This document shows, piece after piece, positions 1 through 9,069 of a stretch of DNA of 53,948 bases. Below the pieces are notes generated by a model. That model worked only from the letters and a program-made list of their open reading frames with translations, did not search any database and was not told the DNA's origin. The stretch comes from an uncultured Lachnospiraceae bacterium (GTDB taxonomy: Bacteria > Bacillota > Clostridia > Lachnospirales > Lachnospiraceae). Made by a program: the position numbers and the translations under genes. Every line of letters begins with the position of its first letter. Position 1 is the stretch's first letter. The DNA is taken from contig CAMNGU010000002.1 of NCBI GenBank assembly GCA_946538525.1, positions 1 to 53,948 of the forward strand, given 5' to 3'.

Positions 1-55
1 TGGTACTATCCTGTCCACCACTGAATACAACTACTGCTTCTTTCTTGTTCTTCAT
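1..55 (-). CDS. queC: 7-cyano-7-deazaguanine synthase QueC, N-terminal fragment
   Basis: Only the first 18 codons lie in the window; the gene continues beyond the left edge. Translating the minus strand from the ATG at 55-53 gives MKNKKEAVVVFSGGQDST. The SGGQDS segment is the ATP-pyrophosphatase P-loop that opens QueC proteins. QueC converts 7-carboxy-7-deazaguanine to preQ0 using ATP and ammonia, the last preQ0 step in queuosine precursor synthesis. It is the last visible gene of a minus-strand run queD-queE-folE-queC, which supports the call strongly despite the short fragment. About 100 bases separate it from folE. Confidence 0.85.
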   Translation of the reverse strand, partial: MKNKKEAVVVFSGGQDST

Positions 56-156
56 ATTATTACTCCTCTGGGAATAAACTATCGAATTTATATCTTAAAA
101 TTATTCTGAACTATTTATCTGAGATTTATATCTCAATCTTTTTATCTCAAACTCTT

Positions 157-753
157 CTATATATCATCACGGGATACTCTAAGATCAATAAGTCTCAGCA
201 CTCTGTCCTGCAGATTCTTATCATCAGCAAATGCACCTCTAAATGTGGTTGTAAGAGTCACTGCTGGTGTATTCTTGATTCCACGAGCTGTCATACAGCT
301 ATGCTTTCCCGAAATAATAACTGCCACATCCGGTGACTCAGTAGCCTTTTCCATAATCTCGGCAATATCAGTTCCTATCTTCTCCTGCAACTGAAGCCTC
401 TTTCCAACCATATCTGCGATGCGGGCGATCTTGCTGAGTCCCAGAACTCTCTTTCTAGGAATATATGCAACATTCACCTTCATATCGTACATAAGAGCCA
501 TGTGATGCTCACAGTAGCTGAAGATTTCTATATCCTTTACCAGCACCATATCATTATTCGTTGGTGCATCGAAAGTTTTATTGAACATATTGGCAATTTC
601 GTCATTAGTATAACCTATTCCTTCAAAAATCTCGCTATACATTCTTGCCACTCTGTCTGGTGTTTCCTTAAGTCCTTCTCTGTCCGGATCTTCACCGATT
701 GCTTCAAGAATTCCTCTGATATGTTCCCTTACCTTTTCCTGATTTACTGCCAT
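157..753 (-). CDS. folE: GTP cyclohydrolase I FolE
   Basis: A 198-residue protein of normal length for type I GTP cyclohydrolase, which makes 7,8-dihydroneopterin triphosphate from GTP. The zinc site is visible: CEHH near residues 81-84 and a second cysteine in HSCMTARG near residues 151-158. That second motif is usually H-x-CMTMRG, so this copy is slightly divergent but keeps the cysteine and arginine. It sits between queE and queC, so it most likely supplies dihydroneopterin triphosphate to QueD for queuosine rather than, or as well as, for folate. The N-terminal motif [13 protein letters not shown] is typical of the family. Confidence 0.95.
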   Translation of the reverse strand: MAVNQEKVREHIRGILEAIGEDPDREGLKETPDRVARMYSEIFEGIGYTNDEIANMFNKTFDAPTNNDMVLVKDIEIFSYCEHHMALMYDMKVNVAYIPRKRVLGLSKIARIADMVGKRLQLQEKIGTDIAEIMEKATESPDVAVIISGKHSCMTARGIKNTPAVTLTTTFRGAFADDKNLQDRVLRLIDLRVSRDDI

Positions 754-808
754 TTCGTATACTCTCCACTATCTTAAAATTTTATATTATATATTCATCG
801 TTTTTTCA

Positions 809-1489
809 TCAAACTCCACGCTTATCCGGGTCCCAGATAAACTTGTGTTGCTGCAGCTGATGGGTTACACCATTCATCCTATGACTGATCATATATTCCA
901 CTATCTCGCTGGGTTCTATATCTCCAAAAACCGGACTGAGATAAGCTGCCACCCTTCTATCAATAAGTCCATATTTTTCTATTATTTCCCGGGCCTTATC
1001 CAGATCATTTCCATCAGATACCACAAACTTCACAGTGTCATACTCACGAAGCTCATCGTAGTTCTCCATCAGCATGAATTTCTCCATGCCACTGCCCGGA
1101 CATTTATAATCAAGAGTGATTGAAAGCTCGTCCCTAAGATTCAGTTTATCTGCCAGTTCCTTCATAGACTTGATGCTGACAGCACCATTTGTCTCAATCT
1201 CCACTCTCTTATTCAGGGAAATGATATCTACCACCAGATTTTCTATCTCTGGCTGAAGCAGCGGCTCCCCGCCAGTAAGTGTAACATTATCAATCCCTGT
1301 TTCTTTAATATAATCAAGCAACGCCTGTTCACTCATTTCCTCGTGAGGCGCCTCTAAAGGAATTGCCCATGCAGTATCACAATAGGTACAGTTAAGATTG
1401 CATCCTGTAAATCTTATAAATACTGCCAGCTCACCAGCCCGACGACTCTCGCCATTAATACTGATAAATTTTTCAGCCACCTTAAACAT
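809..1489 (-). CDS. queE: 7-carboxy-7-deazaguanine synthase QueE (radical SAM)
   Basis: A 226-residue radical SAM enzyme that rearranges 6-carboxytetrahydropterin to 7-carboxy-7-deazaguanine. The cluster-binding motif appears as CNLNCTYC near residues 30-37 (CX3CX2C), followed by DTAWA. TLTGGEPLLQ near residues 70-79 is the GGE SAM-binding motif. Length and motif order match the QueE family. Its start lies 5 bases after the queD stop, so the two genes are translationally close and surely co-transcribed. The product feeds QueC at the left edge. Confidence 0.95.
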   Translation of the reverse strand: MFKVAEKFISINGESRRAGELAVFIRFTGCNLNCTYCDTAWAIPLEAPHEEMSEQALLDYIKETGIDNVTLTGGEPLLQPEIENLVVDIISLNKRVEIETNGAVSIKSMKELADKLNLRDELSITLDYKCPGSGMEKFMLMENYDELREYDTVKFVVSDGNDLDKAREIIEKYGLIDRRVAAYLSPVFGDIEPSEIVEYMISHRMNGVTHQLQQHKFIWDPDKRGV

Positions 1490-1494
1490 ATCAT

Positions 1495-1914
1495 TTACTC
1501 CGTATATTCTGCACAGTTCTCTGGAGTTTCAAATACTCGGGAGCGGATTACATGATAGCCCTTGGTTGACATAATGTCATAGAAGTATTTTGCCAGATTC
1601 TCTGCTGTTGGCCTGAAATCCAATTCAACCATGCTAAATCCTTCATCTTCCAGGGCAGCCTTAGTTGTATCCTTCAGACTGTTTTTTTCCACAATAAGTG
1701 TATGATCCAGCTTATAAGTTTCAGCCTTTAGATCATCCTTCAGTTTTCCAAAGTCCACTACCATTCCGCGGTCAGGTCCTTCAGTTTTCACATCTTCAGA
1801 ACCCACTTCTATTGCAACTATCCATCTATGTCCATGGATATTTGAACATCTCCCCTCATATCCCTTCAGGAAATGAGCACTATCAAATTCTGATTTGGTT
1901 CTAAGTATATACAT
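1495..1914 (-). CDS. queD: 6-carboxytetrahydropterin synthase QueD
   Basis: A 139-residue member of the 6-pyruvoyltetrahydropterin synthase fold. The zinc histidines are visible in SAHFLKGYEGRCSNIHGHRW (residues 12-31): His14 and the HGH pair, with the catalytic cysteine just before NIHGH. QueD converts dihydroneopterin triphosphate to 6-carboxytetrahydropterin. It is the first gene of the que operon; the ATG at 1914 is preceded by a GAAGGAG ribosome binding site. About 175 bases separate it from thrC, enough for a promoter or leader. Confidence 0.95.
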   Translation of the reverse strand: MYILRTKSEFDSAHFLKGYEGRCSNIHGHRWIVAIEVGSEDVKTEGPDRGMVVDFGKLKDDLKAETYKLDHTLIVEKNSLKDTTKAALEDEGFSMVELDFRPTAENLAKYFYDIMSTKGYHVIRSRVFETPENCAEYTE

Positions 1915-1957
1915 ATTTACTCCTTCTATGTAACCGGTTAGTCTTTATACGCAAAAT

Positions 1958-1986
1958 GGATTCCGAGCATAGTACACCCGGAATCC
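1958..1986 (-). terminator. Hairpin between thrC and queD (weak terminator or leader hairpin)
   Basis: A perfect 8-bp inverted repeat, GGATTCCG (1958-1965) with CGGAATCC (1979-1986), loop 13 nt. On the minus strand it is followed by ATTTTGC, only a short T tract. It could be the thrC terminator or a structure in the queD leader. A run of seven T precedes the hairpin on the minus strand rather than following it. Confidence 0.4.
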
Positions 1987-2090
1987 ACCAAAAAAATCGT
2001 ATGAATTTCGGCCCTAGTTTTGATAAGCTGGATGGTACCAACGAACAGCTATTATGTAGGTATTAAAAATACATTTTGAAATTTATATCA

Positions 2091-3578
2091 CTATATTCCA
2101 AGAAACCTCTTTACTACTGCTTCCATCTCATCCTTGTCACAAACAGTGTCATGAACGATTGGAGCAGTTCTAATCTCCTCAACTGCCTGAGGAACCTTAA
2201 CCTTTGAAATATCCTCTAATGCATCAACAAGATCAAAGTCACCTTCTGAATCAAGCTTTGGATCGATTGCAGTTACAACGCTTCTTGCAAACTTATATGG
2301 GCTTGCTGTTGAAGCAATGATAGTAGGTGTTGTATCTTCTGTATCTGCCTTATATTTATCATAAACATTTACAGCTACTGCTGTATGTGTATCGAGAACA
2401 TATCCGTCCTCTTCATATACTGTACGGATTGTTGATGATACTTCATCTGAAGTTGCGAAGTTACCATAGAACTGATACAGGTTCTTCTTCATCTCATCCG
2501 TAATCTCATACTTACCTGTCTCATTCAGGCTCTTCATCAGCTCTGAATTCTTCTCAGCATCATTTCCAGCTATTCTATAAATAAGCCTCTCAAGGTTACT
2601 TGAGATAAGAATATCCATTGAAGGTGATGATGTAAGAATAAATTCACGGTTTCTGTCATACTCACCTGTTGTGAAGAAATCATACAGAACCTTATTATCA
2701 TTTGATGCACAGATAAACTTATTAACTGGAAGCCCCATCTGTGATGCATAGTATGCAGCTAAAATGTTACCGAAGTTTCCTGTAGGAACAACCACATTTA
2801 TCTTATCCCCTGCAGCAATAGTTCCTGCAGCAATAAGTCTTGTATAAGCATATACATAGTAAACCATCTGAGGTACAAGACGACCAATGTTGATAGAATT
2901 TGCTGACGAGAACTGGAATCCCTTCTCATCAAGATACTCAGCAAGAGCCTTGTCTGAGAACATCTTCTTAACACCTGTCTGAGCATCATCGAAGTTACCT
3001 GTAATACCTGCTACAAATGTATTCTTTCCCTTCTCAGTTACCATCTGTTTTTCCTGAATAGGACTTACACCATTCTTTGGATAGAATACTGCAATCTTTG
3101 TTCCTGGAACATCAGCAAAACCTGCCAATGCAGCCTTTCCTGTATCACCTGATGTAGCAGTAAGAATTACTATCTCTTTATCTATATTATTTTTCTTTGC
3201 AGCTGTTGTTAAAAGGTAAGGCAGAATCGAAAGTGCCATATCCTTAAATGCAATTGTCTTACCATGGAACAGCTCAAGGATATAAGCTCCATGATGATAC
3301 TTAACTGGAGCAATAAGCTCAGTGTCAAACTTCTCATCATATGCTCCATTAATACAAGCCCTCAGCTCTTCTTCTGTGAAGTCTGTAAGCATACGGCTCA
3401 TAACCTCAAAAGCAATCTCCTTATAATCCATTTCAGCAAGTTCTTCAAATGGAACATCTAATTCAGGTATCTCATCCGGTACGAAAAGACCACCTTCCTC
3501 AGCTAATCCCTTAAGAATAGCCTCACTTGCTGTTGCTGTTTCATTTTCATTTCTTGTGCTTCTGTAAAGAAAACTCAT
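2091..3578 (-). CDS. thrC: Threonine synthase
   Basis: A 495-residue PLP enzyme converting O-phosphohomoserine to threonine. The N-terminal MSFLYRSTRN, the lysine segment HGKTIAFKDMALS (near residue 108) and the phosphate-loop motif TATSGDTGKAAL (near residues 139-150) are characteristic of the longer threonine synthase class. Length is normal. It stands alone between two hairpins, upstream of the que operon and downstream of the 3D-domain gene. No homoserine kinase or dehydrogenase is in the window, and I see no T-box or other attenuator in its 180-base leader. Confidence 0.95.
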   Translation of the reverse strand: MSFLYRSTRNENETATASEAILKGLAEEGGLFVPDEIPELDVPFEELAEMDYKEIAFEVMSRMLTDFTEEELRACINGAYDEKFDTELIAPVKYHHGAYILELFHGKTIAFKDMALSILPYLLTTAAKKNNIDKEIVILTATSGDTGKAALAGFADVPGTKIAVFYPKNGVSPIQEKQMVTEKGKNTFVAGITGNFDDAQTGVKKMFSDKALAEYLDEKGFQFSSANSINIGRLVPQMVYYVYAYTRLIAAGTIAAGDKINVVVPTGNFGNILAAYYASQMGLPVNKFICASNDNKVLYDFFTTGEYDRNREFILTSSPSMDILISSNLERLIYRIAGNDAEKNSELMKSLNETGKYEITDEMKKNLYQFYGNFATSDEVSSTIRTVYEEDGYVLDTHTAVAVNVYDKYKADTEDTTPTIIASTASPYKFARSVVTAIDPKLDSEGDFDLVDALEDISKVKVPQAVEEIRTAPIVHDTVCDKDEMEAVVKRFLGI

Positions 3579-3623
3579 ATTAATTCCTCTTTCTTTAGTG
3601 AAATAAAAGTTGTGAAATATTTT

Positions 3624-3660
3624 TCATAAAAATAAATTTGGGGAGACATATATGTCTCCC
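3624..3660 (-). terminator. Intrinsic terminator after the 3D-domain gene
   Basis: A perfect 20-nt palindrome GGGAGACATATATGTCTCCC at 3641-3660. On the minus strand it is followed by CAAATTTATTTTTATG. It lies about 100 bases downstream of the 3D-domain gene and separates it from thrC. Confidence 0.7.
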
Positions 3661-3756
3661 ACAAAATTATACATAAATATTTTAAAATTTCAATTGAAAA
3701 TACTTACAAAAAAACCTCTTCAGTCCTTATATAAGTTATCACTTTAGATTATTACT

Positions 3757-4743
3757 TTATTCTGTCGTACTCTCTGTAGTACTTTCTGTTGTACTATCGC
3801 TACTGTCTTCACTTGAAGAACCTGATGAAGACTCTGATGAAGACTCCGATGAAGACTCTGTACTATCTGAAGAACTATCACTTGCCGAAGAACTATTACT
3901 TGAGCTTCCACTGGAAACCTCTGTACCATTTGTACCGTCATACAGATAAACATCAGCATACTTCTTACCAAACTGAAGGGCTTCAGCATGTGTATTGAAG
4001 AATACATCGATATGATTTCCCTGGATAGCACCACCACGGTCTTCTACAGTATAAACCTGACCATAGATAACCATCTGAGTTCCAAATTTAAATCTGCTAT
4101 CTGCTGCAATGGTATGATTGGATGTAGCAAGTTTTCCGCTGGCAGTAATACCATTTGTCTTTCCACAACAGATTACACATGGACAGTAACCTGTAAGAAG
4201 GAACTGGCCAAGATATGTTCCATTATTTCCATTAGCATACTGCGCTGTACCAACTGCAGAGTTTCCACCTGAGCTGCTGCCCGTCTTCATTGTTACAGTA
4301 ACATTTACATTATTGTTGACATCCTTAATATCATTCATCTGATATTTCTTTCGTCTGTCTCTAGCAATATCACCTGCTGACTGATCATCAGAAACAAATT
4401 CCTGATTGGATGCAAGAAGCGCCTCAAGCGCAGCCTTATCCTTCTTCTGCTGCTCTGTCAGTTTGCTTTCATCGCTGTAAGCACCAACCTCTTCTCTAAA
4501 TTCTGCATTATTAACATTTGATTCTTTAATATTAGCTGACTCATAAGATATCTTGTCATAAGCCGAAACAAGAATACTGTCCTGATAAAGAGGTGTAATC
4601 GAAACCATCTTTGCCATAACTTCGCTCTGACTGGAAGTCTTATTCACTATAGTTACTACGCAGAAAGCCACCAGAATCAGTACAACCAGCACCGATCCGA
4701 TAATCGTAATATTCTGTTTTAATGATTTAATTATTTTCTTCAT
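3757..4743 (-). CDS. Membrane-anchored 3D-domain cell-wall protein with Ser/Thr-rich tail
   Basis: A 328-residue protein. Residues 12-33 form one hydrophobic segment (signal anchor). Residues about 85-150 are charged and coiled. Residues about 175-265 form a 3D domain, the double-psi barrel of MltA/resuscitation factor type: LTGYCPCVICCGK, GITASGKLA, IAADSRFKFGTQM and VEDRGGAIQGNHIDVFF, where the three conserved aspartates fall in the last three motifs. Such domains are linked to peptidoglycan cleavage in Firmicutes. The last 55 residues are almost only Ser, Glu, Thr and Asp (DSSS, ESSS, TTES repeats), resembling an extracellular spacer. The next gene upstream, the C11 protease, carries a similar Thr/Glu tract, so both are likely surface proteins. 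Confidence 0.8.
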   Translation of the reverse strand: MKKIIKSLKQNITIIGSVLVVLILVAFCVVTIVNKTSSQSEVMAKMVSITPLYQDSILVSAYDKISYESANIKESNVNNAEFREEVGAYSDESKLTEQQKKDKAALEALLASNQEFVSDDQSAGDIARDRRKKYQMNDIKDVNNNVNVTVTMKTGSSSGGNSAVGTAQYANGNNGTYLGQFLLTGYCPCVICCGKTNGITASGKLATSNHTIAADSRFKFGTQMVIYGQVYTVEDRGGAIQGNHIDVFFNTHAEALQFGKKYADVYLYDGTNGTEVSSGSSSNSSSASDSSSDSTESSSESSSESSSGSSSEDSSDSTTESTTESTTE

Positions 4744-4789
4744 AGTATATTACAATAACACTAGAAACAATTTTGGTCAAATGAACTTA

Positions 4790-4819
4790 ATGTGAAACCC
4801 ACCTGCCGAAGCAGGTGGG
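4790..4819 (-). terminator. Intrinsic terminator after the C11 protease gene
   Basis: A perfect 9-bp stem CCCACCTGC (4798-4806) with GCAGGTGGG (4811-4819). On the minus strand the loop is TTCG, a stable tetraloop. It is followed by TTTCACATT, a short T tract, directly after the protease stop codon. Confidence 0.7.
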
Positions 4820-4825
4820 CCATAA

Positions 4826-7800
4826 TTACTTCTCTTCTTCAAATGGAATACCCTTGCTATTTGCGATTCTTTCAGCCTCAGAACCCTTCTTACCATAGAT
4901 AGTCAGCTTCCTGCTGTCTGAACCACTAAATGTTCTGGATGAGATATATGTTACACTCTCAGGAATGTGTACATCAGCATCTGTAAAAATGAAGTTATTG
5001 GACTTAATTGTTGTTAATCCATCAGGAAGCACCACAGAGTCTGCCTCATTAAGACTGGAAACCGCTCCATTTTCAATAACTTCCGCTCCCTGTCCAATTT
5101 CAATCTTTCCCTTCTTATTAGCTGGAATAGCCCATACTATAGAACCATCCCTGGAATAAAGAATTCCATCCTTAGATGCATAAAACTTATTCTTCTTACT
5201 TACAGATATTTTCTTAAGACAACATGCATTACTAAACGCATTTCCGCCACTAGCTCCAAGGCTTATGCTAATATCCCTCAAAGATTTAGGAATTGTAACT
5301 TCCTCCAAATGTTCATTCTGTTCAAATGCACTGTCATATACCCTGGTTACGCCTTCAGGAATATCAAACTTCTTGTCCGTCTTTCCATTTGGATAGATTA
5401 TCAAATCCTTCATATCTCCCGAATATAGAACACCATCTGACACTGTATAATTTGTATTTTTCTTGCTAATGGTAATTTTACTTATCTCATTTAGCATCTC
5501 CACATACATAATACTCTTCAGCTTCTTACCAATACTGAGTTCCTCAATAAAGTACATAGATTCCGCATTTAGCGTCTTTACTGAATCTGATAGTTTAAGC
5601 TTAGTAACACTCTTTCTGTTCAAGCTCATGAAGTCGGCAGTGTAAACACTAACGATGCCTTCAGGAATTTTCAGCTCATCACCAGAAACATAAGGGGCCA
5701 GGATAAGTCCATCCCTGGTTTTATTTGTAAGGAAGCCCTCTAAAGTGCTGTAGGTACTATTACCTTCAGCAACCTCAAAGCTTTTAATTGCGAAACCATT
5801 AAATGCATTCTTTCCAATCTTTGTAAGATTAGCTCCTATAGTAAGCTTATCGATACTCACTTTTTCATTTAATACAAATGTACCAAACGAAAGGTCTCCG
5901 ATCTCTTCAAGAGATTCAGGGAACTTAAGACTATCAGCTGAGAGCTCACAACAAAAGAATGCCGAATCATCAATCATTCGAAGCCCTTCAGGAAATGCTA
6001 CAGCCTTTATGTCCATATCTCTAAAGGCCTGGGTTCCAACCACCTCAGTTCCCGCAGGAATATCATAGCTATCTTCCTTAGTGAAGCACTCCACAAGTTC
6101 CTTTTTATCTGCAGTAAATAACGCATCATTCTCATATACATAATGATCATTTCCGTTTGCTTCATTTCCAAACAAAACATTTGCAGTATCAGGAAGTGCT
6201 TTAGGTCCAAAATATTCAAGTGCAGACGGAAGCGTTACATCAGCCAGTTTATCACAGTGGTAGAACGCAAATGCATCTATATATTTAAGCCCATCCGGTA
6301 AAGTTATACTTTCAAGTTCATCACAATAACTAAATGATTGAATTGCAATAGATTCAAGACTGGATGGAAGCGTCACACTCTTAAGGGACTCACAACCATA
6401 AAAAGCTTCTGATTCAATACATTTAACCCCTTCAGGTATTTCAATACTCTCCAGCGCACTATTTGAAAATGCATTATCTCCAATCACTGTAACTGGCACA
6501 TCTAAAACAGTTGATGGAATAATCAATTCCTTATCTTTTCCTTCGTATGACTCTATAACAGCATGGTCGCTATAAACTGTGCAGTTCATAGCTCCAGCAG
6601 GAGTATCTACAGTTGTAATAGATCTAGGATTTCTTGTAAAGTCAACCAGTTCAGTTGCATGTTCATTTCCCTTTACATCCTCGATGACAATCTGACATAC
6701 AAATCTATCTTCAAGTTCAGATAGTTTCTTAGTTTCAAATGAAAATCCATCTGCAAGGGAAGAATATGTCATATAGAATACACCATCTCTATCCCATTCA
6801 GAGGAAGGAAGAGTTTTCCCTTCTGGTGTTTTAACCGGAAGATATGTTGGAGCATAGTATGCAATACTATCCCATCCTTCAACACTTATATCATTCTTTC
6901 CGCTAATGCTGTCATCTCCAGCTGCATCAAAACTGAGAATCGAAGCAGTTCCATCTTTAATCGCCACATTACATGAAACAGGAAGATTAGAAGAATCAGG
7001 AAAATCGATCATCGAGCTTACAAGGAATAGTCCTGTAGACTGATAAATCTCAGTATCCCCTACTCTTACATCCACCTGCTTAAATGGCCATGCCATAGTA
7101 GCGCCATCATACATTTTAGCTACAATTATTTCCGGATCCTTTGGAACAGAAAGGTTTCCATTCTTATCCGGCTCCATTCTGACATTTGCGAAAATAGGAA
7201 TATATGCATCATCTGATTCCGCATTTTCATTTTTCTTAAAAATGGTATATGATGCGCTGGCCATATTTTCTTTCTGCTTATCAGTCAGTTTGATTGTTAA
7301 TGTATCTTGTGAAGAGATTACTTCTGTTGTTGAACCGCCTGAAGATTCTGTTGTATCTTCGGTAGTAGTCTCAGTTGTAGCTTCGGTTGTAGCTTCGGTC
7401 GTTGTCTCTGTTGTAGCTTCGGTCGCAGCCTCTGTTGTTGCCTCTGTTGTAGCTTCGGTTGTAGCTTCGGTCGTAGCTTCTGTCGTGGCCTCTGTTGTAG
7501 CTTCAGTTGTTGCCTCTTCTGTAGTCGGCTCTTCTGTAGCAGGTTCCTCTGAAGTTTCTTCCAAATCTGTATAGAACTCAGCTATATCTTCACCATCACT
7601 CTCCCATGCGGTTGCGAAGGCACCAACAAATGTGGTGTAATTCTCAGACACTGAGATTTCTTCGACCATATCATCGCCATAGTATTGATAAAAAAGTTGA
7701 TTACTATATGGGAAATAAATAGATATACCACTGGTACCATCAACATTCGAAGCCTGCTTTACGATAAAATCCTCCAGCGCCTTATCAACGCTTCCAGAAG

Positions 7801-8977
7801 CTCCAGAATATAACCCATTAAACTCTTCAGCCATAGAACCTACATCAATCTGATCGATAGCATCACCCTTGGAACCATATGCAGTCGCACCCAGGTTAAG
7901 AGCTCTATCACGAGCCTTGACTATCTCGCTATAATCACCATTTCCAAGTCCCTTGTACATATCCCCAAAAAGATCATCAACAGCAGAAGTAACTCCCTTA
8001 GTCTTTGAAAGATCCATACAGGAAAGTGTATACATTGGGTTACTCATCATACTTGCATGTGCATCATAGAAAGAAGAAAATCCATCCAGAATTCTATCAG
8101 CAATCTTCGTTGGTTTACTTGTAGAGTTATACTCATCAAGGAATGAATAATCCCAACCAAGTCCTGGCTCAACTTCCTGAGAAGCTACCATGTAATCGGC
8201 ATATGAACTAAAAAGATTTGCATACTCAATAGATGCCATAAGACAAGCATCAAAGCCCACAAGATCAAGCTTGTTCTTACTTGAAAATGGAGAAGCTGCC
8301 ATAGCACTACTCATTTCAGTGTATGTCATAATATCATTCTGATAAACTTCATCAAGACCGTAACCATATACAGGACCAGCACCATGATCCCAGAAAATCA
8401 GTGTATAGTTATCTGCCTTGTAGTTCTCACCACAAAAATCAAGGAATCCAAGAAGAGTTTCTGCCTCACCCATATTTTCCAGATCAGAAGTTGATCCGTC
8501 CGTATATAGTCCACCTTTTCCATCAAGACGAAAAACATAGTTCTTATCACTTGGAACATCAGACTTCCACTGACTGGCTCCACCAGTGAAGATAACCACA
8601 TTAGTCTTGTTAACATCAACACCACTCTTGATCATTTCGGAAATATCCATACTGGCTGCACCCATTTCACTTTCCAAATTGGAAGCAACCATGTATATCA
8701 TAACGGTGTTCTCATCAGCAACTCCTGAAAGAGAACCATTCTTCTCGATTTCCACGCCCTTTATGCTGTCAGAATCCTTTTTCTTATCAGTCTTGGAATC
8801 CGTCTTCTGATCAGTTTTCTGACTGACTGAAGTTGTATCATTTCCTCCAGCCCTGTCCATATTTCTCTTCTTTAGTAGAAAGATCCCCGCTGTAATTATA
8901 AGAAGCAGAAATACAACTATTAGAATCACGATAATAATTACCGATTTTCTCTTTTTTGAACCATTATCCTTTTTCAT
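4826..8977 (-). CDS. Surface C11 (clostripain-type) protease fused to BspA-like leucine-rich repeats
   Basis: A 1383-residue protein with several parts. Residues 12-35 are a hydrophobic anchor. Residues about 85-460 are a peptidase C11 domain: MIYMVASNLE, the catalytic His in IFWDHGAGP (near residue 196) and the catalytic Cys in VGFDACLMAS (near residue 244). Residues about 480-545 are a Thr/Glu/Ala repeat tract. A beta-rich middle region follows. From about residue 805 to the end are LRR_5 (BspA-like) repeats of the type VTVIGDNAFSNSALESIEIP. C11 enzymes are calcium-activated cysteine proteases that cleave after Arg or Lys. The repeats suggest binding to a host or substrate surface. I see no LPxTG motif; anchoring is probably through the N-terminal segment. 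Confidence 0.9.
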   Translation of the reverse strand: MKKDNGSKKRKSVIIIVILIVVFLLLIITAGIFLLKKRNMDRAGGNDTTSVSQKTDQKTDSKTDKKKDSDSIKGVEIEKNGSLSGVADENTVMIYMVASNLESEMGAASMDISEMIKSGVDVNKTNVVIFTGGASQWKSDVPSDKNYVFRLDGKGGLYTDGSTSDLENMGEAETLLGFLDFCGENYKADNYTLIFWDHGAGPVYGYGLDEVYQNDIMTYTEMSSAMAASPFSSKNKLDLVGFDACLMASIEYANLFSSYADYMVASQEVEPGLGWDYSFLDEYNSTSKPTKIADRILDGFSSFYDAHASMMSNPMYTLSCMDLSKTKGVTSAVDDLFGDMYKGLGNGDYSEIVKARDRALNLGATAYGSKGDAIDQIDVGSMAEEFNGLYSGASGSVDKALEDFIVKQASNVDGTSGISIYFPYSNQLFYQYYGDDMVEEISVSENYTTFVGAFATAWESDGEDIAEFYTDLEETSEEPATEEPTTEEATTEATTEATTEATTEATTEATTEATTEAATEATTETTTEATTEATTETTTEDTTESSGGSTTEVISSQDTLTIKLTDKQKENMASASYTIFKKNENAESDDAYIPIFANVRMEPDKNGNLSVPKDPEIIVAKMYDGATMAWPFKQVDVRVGDTEIYQSTGLFLVSSMIDFPDSSNLPVSCNVAIKDGTASILSFDAAGDDSISGKNDISVEGWDSIAYYAPTYLPVKTPEGKTLPSSEWDRDGVFYMTYSSLADGFSFETKKLSELEDRFVCQIVIEDVKGNEHATELVDFTRNPRSITTVDTPAGAMNCTVYSDHAVIESYEGKDKELIIPSTVLDVPVTVIGDNAFSNSALESIEIPEGVKCIESEAFYGCESLKSVTLPSSLESIAIQSFSYCDELESITLPDGLKYIDAFAFYHCDKLADVTLPSALEYFGPKALPDTANVLFGNEANGNDHYVYENDALFTADKKELVECFTKEDSYDIPAGTEVVGTQAFRDMDIKAVAFPEGLRMIDDSAFFCCELSADSLKFPESLEEIGDLSFGTFVLNEKVSIDKLTIGANLTKIGKNAFNGFAIKSFEVAEGNSTYSTLEGFLTNKTRDGLILAPYVSGDELKIPEGIVSVYTADFMSLNRKSVTKLKLSDSVKTLNAESMYFIEELSIGKKLKSIMYVEMLNEISKITISKKNTNYTVSDGVLYSGDMKDLIIYPNGKTDKKFDIPEGVTRVYDSAFEQNEHLEEVTIPKSLRDISISLGASGGNAFSNACCLKKISVSKKNKFYASKDGILYSRDGSIVWAIPANKKGKIEIGQGAEVIENGAVSSLNEADSVVLPDGLTTIKSNNFIFTDADVHIPESVTYISSRTFSGSDSRKLTIYGKKGSEAERIANSKGIPFEEEK
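7345..7535 (-). repeat. In-frame 12-bp tandem repeat coding TTEA units
   Basis: Within the C11 protease gene, repeats of a 12-base unit encode about fourteen TTEA/TTET blocks. The plus strand shows gtagcttcggtt and gttgcctctgtt variants. Such arrays can change copy number by slippage, and since the unit is a multiple of three this would alter spacer length without shifting frame. The array also creates a 110-codon open frame on the opposite strand that is only a shadow. Confidence 0.85.
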
Positions 8978-9069
8978 TTTTACCTCTTTACTTCTTCACT
9001 AATGAATACTTATAGTTCTATCTATATAAACTGTTACCTTTCAACAACCTCGTATATTCTAAATATATA

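Noticed and set aside
1958-2000. PreQ1-I-like riboswitch near the queuosine operon
   Set aside because: A stretch with ACACCC and a following A run appears on the plus strand, but the que operon is on minus, and the conserved loop TTCTAGC is absent. The hairpin alone is not enough.
7242-7574. Plus-strand 110-codon open frame rich in Val/Ser
   Set aside because: It is the opposite strand of the TTEA repeat tract in the C11 protease gene and only reflects that repeat.
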